Assembly (NCBI GenBank): GCA_002395225.1
Contig: DGWH01000084.1
Location: 1-21,257, forward strand
DNA length: 21,257 bases
Source: Christensenella sp. UBA4263
GTDB lineage: Bacteria > Bacillota > Clostridia > Christensenellales > Aristaeellaceae
Direction of reading: 5' to 3'
Notes under the pieces: model-generated
Told to the model about the DNA's origin: nothing
Database searches by the model: none
Seen by the model: the letters and a program-made list of their open reading frames with translations, nothing else
In this document: one piece after another, positions 1 to 6,888 of the stretch
How positions within the stretch are numbered: position 1 is the first letter of the stretch
Layout: the number at the start of each line of letters is the position of its first letter
Translations under genes and position numbers: made by a program

Positions 1-1517
1 CCGTTAAAGGCACCGGTAATCTGGTATCCGGAATCCGCACTGATCTTGATGACCACCTTGTCATCCTCATGGGCAACGTCGTATTCCTCGCCGGTAAAGT
101 CAGTGAATTTCGTCGTTCCGTCCAGATCAACATGGGCGTTGCTGAGGTTCGGGTCCACTTTGATGATATACTGAACCTGCTTTAACAGTTCTTCTGCCGC
201 ATCGGTATCGTTTCTGTATCCTTCGCCCTCAGGCGTCATGACCTCCAGATAGGATTCCTCTGTATTTGCGACTTCACCATTGTCATCATACTCGTGATAG
301 GTCGCAGGATCAATCTTCCATACGGTAAGATTAAAGTTTCCGGCGTTTACATTATCGTTGACGAGTACGGCACCGGATTCACCCTTAATCGTTCCCTCGA
401 CAACCACATTCACGCTGCCGCCGGAAAGTGTCGGAACCACCTCAAGTGCAACGCCGTTGGAGGTAATATCGCCCTCGATCTTTACATTTGCAGTTCCTGT
501 TTCAGATGCCTGCGGTGGTATCACCATTAAATCGCCGATTTTGTTGGTTACATTTCCGTTTTCATCATAGTAAATTTTATTTAGTGCGTAATCTTCTTCG
601 TAATGTTTTGTTCCGTCTTCGCGATAAAATGTTAATACACCTGTCTCTGCATTGTATTCCTGTGTTTTCTTTCCATTTGAATAATAAGTCGTATTTCCAC
701 TTTCGTCTGTCTCATAGGCAAGATTTCCGTTTTCATCATAGGCTTTCGTATTGCTGAGCGGAACGCCAATTTCCCGATCTCCGATAACAACACCCACCAC
801 ATCACTGCCGGTTATGGGTTCATCAACATCCGGGCGGTTTATCGTGGATTCCGCATTCACATTCCCCTTGATAACCGCCGCAACCTCAGATTCTTTGCCA
901 ACGACGGATATCTTTAAACCTGCGTTAGCATTGCCCGTAAAAGTCCCTGTTTCCTCCTCAAACGTATATGGTGAGGGTGATACGGGGACTGGTGTCTCCT
1001 CAGCGCCTCTTTCTTCCATATTCTGGGTAAGCGATAAAACCACGTCCCCATCTGCCGTATAAGAAATATTGCCTGCCTTGCTTGCCTTCAGACTAACCGC
1101 AGAACCCATGGCATCTGTATAATCAATGCTGTTCTCAGGCCCTATCACAATTCCACCGTCTGCCGTCGCCTCAGCGGTAACACTTCCGGTTGTGATGGTC
1201 AGCTCTGATTTTTCGCCATCTGCGCTGGCTTCAACGCCAGTCACTCCTGAAGAGGAAAATTCAGAATTCCTCTGGCTGTCATATTCAGATTTTGAAGTTG
1301 CTTTGACTTCAATATCCCCAGTTGATATCTCTTGTTTACCGCCGCTATAGCTGTCTACGGAAACACCCGTGGCATCCGCCGATGCAGAACTGCCACCCGT
1401 GGCTGTCGCCTCAGCCACAATGCTGCCTGTTGATGTATTCCCTGTGGACTGTTCACCACCCACTACGGAATTAACACCACTCGCGATTGCATCTGAAGAT
1501 GTAAAGGTTGCGTAAGA
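1..1517 (-). CDS. Repeat-rich surface protein, downstream (C-terminal) part; frameshifted from 1463-2731 and cut by window edge
   Basis: This minus frame is open from 1517 to the left edge, about 505 codons with no stop, and continues the repeats of the preceding fragment. It has no start or ribosome binding site of its own, and a TGA lies just upstream in frame (1520-1518), so it is the rest of one broken gene. It begins with further ATGV-type repeats (DATGVSVDS, GVTGVEAS). A Pro-rich linker (about 960-1010) follows, then a short segment of YD/MORN-like motifs with two YDENGN copies (about 540-750). The part near the left edge (SADSGYQITGAFNG) resembles the beta-rich repeats near the C-termini of Gram-positive adhesins. 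No cell-wall anchor is visible because the end is missing. The function is unknown; extracellular adhesin or matrix protein is an inference from repeats and secretion. Confidence 0.75.
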
Positions 1518-2731
1518 TCAGCTTCTGATTTTGAAGATGCTTTGGCTTCAATATTGCCTGTTGATGCCTCTTGATTACCGCCATTGTTGCTGTTTACGGA
1601 AACACCCGTTGCATATGCGCTTGCCTGACCGCTGCCTGTCGTCACAGCCTCGGCCGTAATGTTTTTTGCTGTAACATCAACCGTATTTCCTTTGTTGGTA
1701 GCCTGTCCGCTAATACCAGTCGCATTCCCATATGAATACGAAGCATTTGATTCTCCGTCGTTGGTCGCGGCCGCATGGATATTCCCGGCACTGACAACAG
1801 CCGTATTATTCGAACCGTCTCTCTCACCGGATATTCTTCCGCCGGATTGCGAAGTTAACAAAATGCCTGTTGCCTTTTCATCACCCGCGGCAGAGATATC
1901 CCCGGTTGTTACATCAACAGTATTCTTATTGCCCTGAGCTTTTGCATCAACACCCGTGGCATCTCCTTCAGATGATTTCGAGACAATCTCCTCTGTAATG
2001 ACAGTTGTTTTGTTTTCTGTCGGATTCATAGACGGATTCCCTGCCCTCGCAGATACACCGGTAGCTCCGCCCTTTCCTTCTGCGGTTATTTTGCCTGTGT
2101 TGACTGTCGTTTCATTATTTGTACCAGTGGCGACTGCTTCAACACCACTCGTCCCTCCTTCTGCTGATGATGCGACAATATCGTCTACAACTGCAGTTGT
2201 TTTGCTTTCTTCACCTGCTGAATAGGTGAAGATGCCGGTAGCATCCTTATCTGTTTCTGTTTCCGCCGTTACATTTCCGGCAGACAGACTGGCATTGCCC
2301 TCTGCACCGTGACTAACGATTCTTGCACCGGTTGCATATCCTTCCGCAGATGTAACCTGAATGTCATTTTTTACAATCAATTCTGCTGAAGCACCATTCG
2401 CATCGACAACGGCTCCCTCCTGGGCTTTGTCCCCGGTAACCTTTATTTCATCTACCGTTTCTGTTACCTCATTACTCCCATTTTCATCAGGTGCATTCAC
2501 GGTAACATTTGACGTTTCAGACGTCTGCGCTGCTTCTCCTTCCGACAGCACTGCCGATCCTTCAACGGCTATTGCCGTTTCTGTCTCCTCGGTTTTCTCA
2601 CCAGTTTCAGGAACGGTCACCTGATTTGTCTCTGTACCGACGGGCACTCCCTGTTCCCCTTCTGCCAGCACGCCGGCAAATGGGTTAATGAGCATCATGA
2701 CTGATACCATCAGACTGACGAATTTTTTCAT
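1463..2731 (-). CDS. Secreted repeat-rich surface protein, N-terminal part (beta-solenoid-like ATGV repeats)
   Basis: The start is the ATG at 2731 (MKKFVSLMVSVMML...), 8 nt after an AGGAGG site; the ATG two codons upstream is too close to that site. Residues 1-24 form a Sec signal peptide (KK, hydrophobic stretch, Ala-rich cleavage region AGVLA). An acidic Thr/Glu-rich stretch follows, then eight imperfect repeats of roughly 30-50 residues with the pattern ATGV/I, N-T-x-V, TGNI-x-A (for example YATGVSVNS, NATGISGQ, DATGVDAK). Regular short beta-strands with Gly/Asn turns suggest a beta-solenoid fold, as in adhesins; this is inference. The frame runs into a stop at 1463 after a frameshift near 1511-1517. 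The last 16 or so residues are out-of-frame read-through, and the true frame continues to the left edge. No homologue is recognised by name. Confidence 0.8.
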   Translation of the reverse strand: MKKFVSLMVSVMMLINPFAGVLAEGEQGVPVGTETNQVTVPETGEKTEETETAIAVEGSAVLSEGEAAQTSETSNVTVNAPDENGSNEVTETVDEIKVTGDKAQEGAVVDANGASAELIVKNDIQVTSAEGYATGARIVSHGAEGNASLSAGNVTAETETDKDATGIFTYSAGEESKTTAVVDDIVASSAEGGTSGVEAVATGTNNETTVNTGKITAEGKGGATGVSARAGNPSMNPTENKTTVITEEIVSKSSEGDATGVDAKAQGNKNTVDVTTGDISAAGDEKATGILLTSQSGGRISGERDGSNNTAVVSAGNIHAAATNDGESNASYSYGNATGISGQATNKGNTVDVTAKNITAEAVTTGSGQASAYATGVSVNSNNGGNQEASTGNIEAKASSKSEADLTQPLHLQMQSRVVLIP

Positions 2732-2872
2732 TCGCATATCCTCCTGAATCCTTTTCCAGGTCCGTCGGCCCGGGTCCTGATGATCTGTCACGACAGAATT
2801 GACTGAAAACCGTTTTCGATATCAGCCGCATTCTGCTGAAACCGATGCCTCTCTGCCGTTGCTGCAAATGGA

Positions 2873-2910
2873 TGTCGGTGCATGATTCCGGCTGTCATTA
2901 TGCACCGACA
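2873..2910 (-). other. 11-bp-stem hairpin in the leader of the surface-protein gene
   Basis: The arms TGTCGGTGCAT (2873-2883) and ATGCACCGACA (2900-2910) are perfectly complementary around a 16-nt loop. The hairpin lies between the likely promoter and the start codon at 2731, so it should be transcribed. No U-run follows it on the minus strand, so it is not a simple terminator. Two smaller palindromes lie closer to the gene: CTGTC-AC-GACAG (2785-2796) and GAAAAC-C-GTTTTC (2805-2817). Their role is unknown. Confidence 0.55.
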
Positions 2911-2948
2911 GCTTCCTCCATCCGGGCCGTCAGATCTTTGTTCAGAAT

Positions 2949-2977
2949 ATTATATAAAATAACTGATGTGAATAAAA
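2949..2977 (-). promoter_or_regulatory. Possible promoter of the surface-protein gene
   Basis: A perfect TATAAT -10 box lies at 2954-2949 on the minus strand. The -35 at 17-bp spacing (TTTTAT, 2977-2972) is poor. The surroundings are AT-rich, and no better promoter was seen between the upstream terminator and the gene. The 5' UTR would be about 210 nt. Confidence 0.35.
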
Positions 2978-3055
2978 TCTGTTTTCCCGGATAGCTGAAA
3001 ATAAAGTATCCGTACACATTTTTGATTTGTACAGCAGGAAAAATATAAATCTCCG

Positions 3056-3090
3056 AAAAGAAAACACCTCCGGATGCTATCCGAAGGTGT
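3056..3090 (-). terminator. Intrinsic terminator closing the VOC-GNAT-acyltransferase-GpsA-like cluster
   Basis: A 12-bp stem (3064-3075 with 3079-3090, one G-U pair on the minus strand, 3-nt loop) is followed on the minus strand by TTTTCTTTT. It lies about 70 nt after the stop of the dehydrogenase gene at 3159. Confidence 0.85.
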
Positions 3091-3158
3091 CCTTTTGTTT
3101 GGTTCAGTCAGCTCTGTTTCCGGCTGATCTGCTGATTCTCCCTGGCGAATGATCTGTT

Positions 3159-4217
3159 TTAAACCGGAGCTGCTTCCGTCGAACAAAATGTAAATGCCTC
3201 CCACGGAATGGAAACCGGTTTTCCCTGGCTGATAATCTCATCCACATGCATCAGGAGGGGAAAATCCTCTGTCCTGACCAACCCTTTTTGAGCCAGCAGA
3301 TGTACCGCCTTTGCTGTCCGTGTGGCAATCACAATGGATTCAAGCGTCACCCCGTCCAGTTCGCGCATGGCCTCCTCAAAGGTCAGGCCGCGTCCCAGCA
3401 GCGTCCCGATCTTCCGCGTACGTCCGCCGAAAATGGTTACGTACAGGTCACCGGCCCCGAAAATAATATTCTCCGGCAGACCATGACACAGCCGGATCAG
3501 CTCCGTCATTTCCCGCACGCTCTGGCCGAACAGCGCGGCCTGGGAATTATAATGAACCGCCCCGATCTGCCCATCCCGCTTTTCCGCCAGTCCGACGGCC
3601 AGTGAAACACCCAGTGCGTACGCGTTTTTAAGGGCTACCGCGCTCTCCACCCCCCGCACATCTGTCGAAAGGCTGATGTGATAATAGGCGGTTCCCAGCA
3701 AATCGCGCATCCATCTGAGCGTGTCCATCTCCGCTCCGCAGAATGCCACATGGCTATCATCATGATCGGCCAGCTCATAACTGGTACAGGGACCGCCAAT
3801 GCCAAAAAAGCGCATCTGCCGCCCTTCCGGCTGCATCCGCTTCATGTAAATCGGGTACGGTGTCAGTGTCCCGTCCTCCTCACAGATCATGCCTTTTGTC
3901 ACGCTGAGAATCGGCACCTTTTCCGGCAGAACAGGCAGCATCTCCCTGACAAACCAGTCAATGCCAAAGCTGCTGACCCCGTTGAGGATCAGTTCGGCGC
4001 CTTCAAGTGCCTGCGGCAGTTCCTCAATCTGATAATACCGGATTCCCTCGTGAAGGGTCCGCTTCAGCGTCGGATGAACATTATCCTTCCGGAGCCGGTC
4101 AATGATGTCCCGGTCCAGCGGAGAGCCCACCAGGCGCACCTCATGTCCGTTTTCAAACGCCGGAAAAGTAATCGCTGAATTCATCTGTCCAGCACAGAGA
4201 AATGTAATGACGCTCAT
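3159..4217 (-). CDS. GpsA-like NAD(P)-dependent glycerol-3-phosphate dehydrogenase family protein (divergent)
   Basis: This 352-residue protein is close to the usual GpsA length. GpsA enzymes reduce dihydroxyacetone phosphate to sn-glycerol 3-phosphate in the cytoplasm for phospholipid synthesis. Family marks visible are SVTKGM (105-110, usual ATKG), ALKNAYAL (195-202, with K197 at the catalytic lysine position), GAGDLYVT (254-261), GGRTRKIG and LGRG. Two key sites differ. The N-terminal glycine-rich NAD loop, normally GAGxxGxA, reads CAGQMNSA (8-15), and the substrate-loop GPTFAKE reads GPCTSYE (142-148). It may therefore be a paralogue with a changed cofactor or substrate, and I give no gene symbol. 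The start ATG at 4217 follows GAGGAGG. It is the last gene of its cluster, 172 bp after the acyltransferase, and is followed by a terminator. Confidence 0.8.
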   Translation of the reverse strand: MSVITFLCAGQMNSAITFPAFENGHEVRLVGSPLDRDIIDRLRKDNVHPTLKRTLHEGIRYYQIEELPQALEGAELILNGVSSFGIDWFVREMLPVLPEKVPILSVTKGMICEEDGTLTPYPIYMKRMQPEGRQMRFFGIGGPCTSYELADHDDSHVAFCGAEMDTLRWMRDLLGTAYYHISLSTDVRGVESAVALKNAYALGVSLAVGLAEKRDGQIGAVHYNSQAALFGQSVREMTELIRLCHGLPENIIFGAGDLYVTIFGGRTRKIGTLLGRGLTFEEAMRELDGVTLESIVIATRTAKAVHLLAQKGLVRTEDFPLLMHVDEIISQGKPVSIPWEAFTFCSTEAAPV

Positions 4218-4389
4218 TTTTTGTCCTCCTCAATGTTGGTCCTGCCATTCAGGGAATGTTCCCTCTGTTCCTCACGCCCGGTTCCGCAGATGCCGCGCGG
4301 CTTTTGCAGAAATCTCCGCGGCATCTTTCTCCGGTCCCGGCTGAGTCGCTATCTGTTTTTCCCCGGTCTGTACGTCCCGGGCGATTTGT

Positions 4390-5640
4390 TCAGAACGCAT
4401 ACGGTTCAATTCCGCACAGCCGTGCAGGTTCCTTTCCCATGACCTCATAATCAATTCCGTTTTGAGCGAGCTCATCCAGGAACAGATTCAAAAAGTGATC
4501 CGACGAAAAAGTCTGGTCAAGGGCAAGGAAGAAACTGTGATTGATGCAGGCGATTTCCAGAATCGCATCCGTGACACCGGCCTCAGAGAGCATATACAAT
4601 TCCGCTATATACGGGTCCAGCGGGCCAAGCGTTCTGCTGTTGGCATAGGAAACAGAAAGACTCCACCGCACACACCCGGCGCTTTTCGCCACCATCTCCA
4701 GTTTCATCTCCAGCGGTATCTGCGCCATCTTTGCATGCCTCAGTTTCCGCTGTTTCATCTCCCAGAGCGAATTCTCCGGCTGTGCCTGGAGCACAACCTG
4801 TCCGCGAGCCATGGTGCAGGCTTTCATAATGTCATCCAGCGGTCTGTCCCTGGGAAAATCCAGTTCAACCACGTTGACGAAGTTGCGATAGCTGTCCGTG
4901 TTTCCCAGCATCGCCTTATGATCGATTGCAACAGCAACGCTGATCGTTTTCCCGCTTTCCGGATCAGTTCTTCTCGCCGCTCTGGCCAGCAGCACGGAAA
5001 AGAAGACATTGGGACTGCCGTCATTTTCACGGCAGAACTTCATCACCTGCGATTCCGGAAGCTTCAGATAAATCATCTGCGGATCCCGCGCCCCCTCATT
5101 TAACCGGAAGAAATCCGGCGTCGGTTCCTTTACATACAGAGGCGCTTCCGCACGATCAATCTCTGCCTGGACGCCCGCAAACGGGTTTCCGGTCTCAGAG
5201 GGTGGAATTGTATCCCCCGGCAGCCGAAATCCTGCCGGATCCAGGCAGTCTCCGGTCTTTTGGGTCAGATACAGATACAGCACACTTCTGATGTAGGGCA
5301 GGACACCCGCTCCATCCGTAAGGGAATGTGCAATTTCAAATGCAATTCTGTTTCCCTGAACCTTCCACGCAGCCAGATGAAAGTTGGATGCCTGGGAATT
5401 GAAATTGATCGGTTCCCACGTCTTTCTGATCGTCATTGGCAGCGGATTGGGGATCAGCTCCAGATCATTCCCCACTGCTCTGGCTCTTACGTAGTAAAAG
5501 GGAAAACGCGTTCTCAGCGTTTCGACTACACTGCTCAGCAGCTCTGCGTCGGCAGGCTCCTTCAGGACAACCACCACTCCCATGGTATTCGGGTGGTCCG
5601 GTGTGGACATAAACAACATCGGTTCATAAAATTCAGCCAT
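4390..5640 (-). CDS. Condensation-like (HxxxDG) acyltransferase, alcohol acetyltransferase/WES-type superfamily
   Basis: This is a 416-residue cytoplasmic protein without a signal peptide. The motif HSLTDG at 105-110 fits the HxxxDG active site of the chloramphenicol-acetyltransferase-like/condensation superfamily, where the His acts as general base for acyl transfer to an alcohol or amine. The overall layout is two similar halves with the motif about a quarter of the way in, as in alcohol acetyltransferases, wax-ester synthases and polyketide-associated acyltransferases. I see no clear copy of the second-half DFGWG motif of plant and NRPS-type members, so the substrate cannot be inferred. 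The ATG at 5640 follows AGGAG at good spacing. It starts 16 bp after the GNAT stop, so the two are almost certainly co-transcribed. A role in lipid or small-molecule acylation next to a glycerol-3-phosphate dehydrogenase homologue is conceivable but unproven. Confidence 0.7.
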   Translation of the reverse strand: MAEFYEPMLFMSTPDHPNTMGVVVVLKEPADAELLSSVVETLRTRFPFYYVRARAVGNDLELIPNPLPMTIRKTWEPINFNSQASNFHLAAWKVQGNRIAFEIAHSLTDGAGVLPYIRSVLYLYLTQKTGDCLDPAGFRLPGDTIPPSETGNPFAGVQAEIDRAEAPLYVKEPTPDFFRLNEGARDPQMIYLKLPESQVMKFCRENDGSPNVFFSVLLARAARRTDPESGKTISVAVAIDHKAMLGNTDSYRNFVNVVELDFPRDRPLDDIMKACTMARGQVVLQAQPENSLWEMKQRKLRHAKMAQIPLEMKLEMVAKSAGCVRWSLSVSYANSRTLGPLDPYIAELYMLSEAGVTDAILEIACINHSFFLALDQTFSSDHFLNLFLDELAQNGIDYEVMGKEPARLCGIEPYAF

Positions 5641-5656
5641 GATTTCTCCTAACTGT

Positions 5657-6093
5657 TTACAGTTCCAATTCCATCAGAATCACACGGTTCTCTTTTTTAA
5701 ATCCGTGCCGTTCATAGAATTCAGGCAGAAACCCCTCTGCTTCCGTAATCAGGTTCAGTCCGGCCATTCCCCCTTCCTTCATCTCTTCCTGACACCGCGC
5801 AAGAAGCTTCTTTGCGATGCCACGGCCCTGATATTCCGGATCCACCGCCAGGTCGTTAATCTCAAATGTCCGCCCGGCATGGAAGAGCATGGACGTTCCC
5901 AGAAGGAAGCCGACAACCTTGTCATCCATCACATATTCGAGTCCATAGGATTGTTTTGACTCCATGATCTCGCGCACATGAATTTCTGCATTTTCGGCCA
6001 CCCACGGATCATTCCAGGGCAGGCCCAAGCCGCCGCGTAAATCTCCCCATAGCGCGGCAGATGTTTGAACGTGATCATCCGTATTCCGTTCAT
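5657..6093 (-). CDS. GNAT family N-acetyltransferase, frameshifted near the N-terminus
   Basis: The main open part (up to 6028) contains the GNAT acetyl-CoA site: NDLAVDPEYQGRGIAKKLL has the beta4 strand and the QxxGxA/G loop (QGRGIA), followed by a C-terminal FYERHGF strand typical of the fold. It lacks the first strand of the fold and would have to start at a TTG with no ribosome binding site. Upstream, in the adjacent frame, an ATG at 6093 opens MNGIRMITFKHLPRYGEIY, an ordinary GNAT N-terminus. Adding one G to the GGG at 6027-6025 joins the two as ...AAAWGLPWNDPW.... The gene therefore carries a one-base deletion, or the assembly has an error there. The acetyl acceptor is unknown. It lies 63 bp after the VOC gene and 16 bp before the acyltransferase, in the same direction. 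Confidence 0.75.
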
Positions 6094-6156
6094 TGTTTTT
6101 CCTTTTCTGCCTGAATCATCTACTCATGGGACACCGCCGGTCCCGGGAACAGATTC

Positions 6157-6540
6157 CTACTCGTGGATTTCAATCGGCAAACCATCCGGATCTCTGAAAA
6201 AGGTCATGCACTTTCCGGTATAGTCATCCGTGCGTATCGGTTCACACACAATGCCCTTTTCCCCCAGTTCTGCCGCTGTCTCCGGCACGGATGCCACCTT
6301 GAAGGCCAGATGCCGGAGCCCGTATGCCTCCGGATTCGTTACCCGGGCCGGCCGGTCCTTCATGACAAACAGTTCCAGCTCCGTTGTTTCGTTCACCCGC
6401 AGGTCAATTTTAAAGTCCTCCCGCTCCGGGCGGAAGTTGGCGCGAATGACCGAAAACCCGAGCTTGTTCACGTAAAAATCCAGGGCTGCATCTTTATCAG
6501 AGCAGATAATGGCGATGTGATGTATCTCATCCAGTTTCAT
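6157..6540 (-). CDS. VOC family metalloprotein, glyoxalase I/YaeR-like
   Basis: This 127-residue protein has the single-chain, two-module betaalphabetabetabeta VOC fold. The opening IHHIAII, the FYVNKLGF segment, LRHLAFKV and the closing DPDGLPIEIHE match the YaeR-type lactoylglutathione-lyase-like branch. Likely metal ligands are the second His of IHHIAI, a Glu in ELELF, the His of LRHLAF and the Glu of IEIHE, the usual H-E-H-E set. Glyoxalase I converts methylglyoxal hemithioacetals; YaeR-type proteins are less well defined, so the substrate is open. The ATG at 6540 is chosen because it lies 10 nt after AGGAGG; the in-frame TTG three codons upstream almost touches that site. It is the first gene of the minus cluster. 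No convincing promoter was found between 6541 and the terminator at 6650. Confidence 0.85.
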   Translation of the reverse strand: MKLDEIHHIAIICSDKDAALDFYVNKLGFSVIRANFRPEREDFKIDLRVNETTELELFVMKDRPARVTNPEAYGLRHLAFKVASVPETAAELGEKGIVCEPIRTDDYTGKCMTFFRDPDGLPIEIHE

Positions 6541-6649
6541 CTTTTCCAAACCTCCTCAGTGACCCGGTCTTTGGGCACCGGTACTTTTCCGGAACTCAGC
6601 CTTCACAAATCAACGCTGCGCGGCCGGTCAGCCACAGGTCTGCCGGGAT

Positions 6650-6691
6650 AAAAAGAAGCTGCCGGAATTCGTTCATGTTCATCCGGCAGCT
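6650..6691 (-). terminator. Intrinsic terminator downstream of the diguanylate cyclase gene
   Basis: The arms AGCTGCCGGA (6657-6666) and TCCGGCAGCT (6682-6691) form a 10-bp stem with a 15-nt loop. On the minus strand the stem is followed by TCTTTTTAT. It separates the GGDEF gene, with its repeat tail, from the VOC-led cluster. Confidence 0.8.
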
Positions 6692-6745
6692 GTCTGTTCA
6701 GTTCAGCAGGCATTCCTTTACAGGCATCCACTTTGGCCTTTTACA

Positions 6746-6888
6746 CGAGTTGCTGACCTAAGCTCCAGATTCAGCTGACTGTCGCTGCGCGACAGGGCCT
6801 CTTTCCGGTACTCCATGCCGGTCTTTCGCCCGAGTTGCTGACCAATGCTCCAGATTCAGCTGACTGTCGCTGCGCGACAGGGCCTCTT
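6746..6888 (-). repeat. Two tandem 58-bp palindrome-containing repeats beginning at the GGDEF gene stop codon
   Basis: Copies at 6746-6803 and 6831-6888 match at 56 of 58 positions and are separated by 27 bp (85-bp period). Each contains CCAGATT and the hairpin CTGTCGC-TGC-GCGACAG (6779-6795 and 6864-6880), then GGGCCTCTT. The gene-proximal copy ends on the stop codon (TGA at 6890-6888), so both copies lie in the 3' UTR before the terminator. A third, more diverged copy follows asnA at 14613-14651 in the same relation to its gene. This resembles REP-type elements or a transcript-stabilising hairpin family; I cannot name it. Confidence 0.85.

Noticed and set aside
2950..3204. 84-codon minus-strand frame across the end of the GpsA-like gene
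   Set aside because: It runs through the terminator hairpin and overlaps the dehydrogenase out of frame.
4272..4475. 67-codon minus-strand frame between the acyltransferase and the GpsA-like gene
   Set aside because: It overlaps the acyltransferase C-terminus in another frame, with no family features. The 172-bp gap otherwise shows only the GAGGAGG site of the next gene.
6746..6888. The tandem 58-bp repeats as a short CRISPR array
   Set aside because: There are only two copies plus one solitary diverged copy elsewhere. Repeat length and spacer are atypical, and no cas gene is present.
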